Under the pieces are notes generated by a model. The model searched no databases. It saw only the letters and a program-made list of their open reading frames with translations, and was not told the DNA's origin. A program made the position numbers and the translations under genes. From contig NZ_FONY01000001.1 of assembly GCF_900113045.1 (NCBI RefSeq), positions 62,001-126,000 on the forward strand: a stretch of DNA of 64,000 nt, written 5' to 3'. This DNA comes from Thermoflexibacter ruber (GTDB lineage: Bacteria; Bacteroidota; Bacteroidia; Cytophagales; Thermoflexibacteraceae). Shown here in pieces: positions 63,486 to 64,000 of the stretch (positions are counted from its first letter, which is position 1; every line of letters begins with the position of its first letter).

Positions 63486-64000
63486 ATGCAAAATCACAAC
63501 TTAGGCTATCCGAGGATTGGTAGCCAACGTGAACTTAAAAAAGCCTGCGAAGCCTATTGGACAGGAAAAATCTTGCTAAACGAACTGCTTGAAACTGCCA
63601 AAAAAATCAGAACACAAAACTGGCAAACGCAACAAACGGCAGGTATAGAGCTAATTCCTGTCAATGATTTTTCTTTCTACGACCAAGTGCTGGATATGTC
63701 CTTGCTCTTAGGCAATATCCCAGACAGGTATCAGCCTCTACGTTCCACCCAATCAAATTTAGATTTGTATTTTGCGATGGCTCGCGGCTATCAGAGAGAT
63801 GGCTACGACCTTACCGCTATGGAAATGACCAAGTGGTTTGATACCAACTACCATTACATTGTCCCTGAATTTAAAAAAAATCAAACTTTTCAAGTTTTTG
63901 GAACAAAAGTTTTTGAGGAATTTGCCGAAGCCAAAAATTTGGGATTTAATGCCAAACCTGTACTGATTGGGGCAGTTTCTTATCTACTTTTAGGAAAAGA
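63486..64000 (+). CDS. metE: cobalamin-independent methionine synthase, 3' end cut by the window
   Basis: The frame is open from the ATG at 63486 to the window end (171 codons). The N-terminal sequence NLGYPRIGSQRELKKACEAYW is diagnostic for MetE, followed by IELIPVNDFSFYDQVLDMSL, AMARGYQRDGYDLTAMEMTK and KWFDTNYHYIVPEF. MetE methylates homocysteine with methyltetrahydrofolate without B12. Its position behind a cobalamin riboswitch fits repression when B12 is present, which implies that a B12-dependent MetH exists elsewhere in the genome. The catalytic C-terminal domain lies outside the window. Confidence 0.95.
   Translation, partial: MQNHNLGYPRIGSQRELKKACEAYWTGKILLNELLETAKKIRTQNWQTQQTAGIELIPVNDFSFYDQVLDMSLLLGNIPDRYQPLRSTQSNLDLYFAMARGYQRDGYDLTAMEMTKWFDTNYHYIVPEFKKNQTFQVFGTKVFEEFAEAKNLGFNAKPVLIGAVSYLLLGK

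Overview
This window is a chromosomal segment of a member of the Bacteroidetes, most likely a Cytophagales-type environmental bacterium. The signs are AT-rich DNA, the phylum's -33 TTTG / -7 TAnnTTTG promoters (clear examples at 5031, 10778, 22620, 46073, 62943 and 63059), few Shine-Dalgarno sequences, and families common in this phylum: DUF3276/PUR, DUF2141, 7TMR-DISM kinases, Reg_prop/SpoIIE sensors, LVIVD-repeat lipoproteins, a Bat operon fragment, ComB and a CrtY-type lycopene cyclase. No tRNA, rRNA, CRISPR array or intact transposase gene was seen.

Layout. 1-5790: UPF0316 protein (cut by the window edge), EI24 membrane protein, TPR protein, sugar aminotransferase RffA, an MFS transporter and ClpP. 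5906-16422: mostly housekeeping genes, namely ComB, PrmA, thiolase, a two-gene Bat unit, a glycosyltransferase, DUF3276, a very acidic 71-residue protein, a DUF1080 hydrolase, a degenerate dihydroorotase, MurB and a START-like protein. 16776-28312: GpsA, a 1216-residue outer-membrane-type protein with foreign in-frame sequence, a YfgM-like TPR protein, an isolated NuoM and a giant sensor/phosphatase. 28467-43297: HppD, DUF885 and S10 peptidases, CrtY, two histidine kinases, an SNF2 helicase, DUF2141 and a GT4 glycosyltransferase. 43442-45866: a two-gene membrane protein/LuxR operon split by a 1.6-kb insertion flanked by 32-bp direct repeats. 46181-62915: ParE, a type IIG restriction-modification enzyme, a 3-methyladenine glycosylase, a four-gene envelope operon (split LVIVD protein, barrel, VWA-like protein), a CE15-like esterase, a lipoprotein, a degenerate kinase and a second type IIG enzyme. 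62916-64000: a cobalamin riboswitch controlling metE, which is cut by the window end.

Themes. Regulation leans on sensor kinases and a SpoIIE phosphatase rather than classic transcription factors. The two type IIG enzymes bracket 14.8 kb and suggest a defence or accessory region. The most unusual sequence features are short palindromes sitting in frame inside coding regions (19686-19738, about 50831-50862 and 51767-51799), a related intergenic palindrome (31439-31513), and the insertion at 43819-45419, whose removal would restore a clean bicistronic operon. These are the best candidates for something not yet described.
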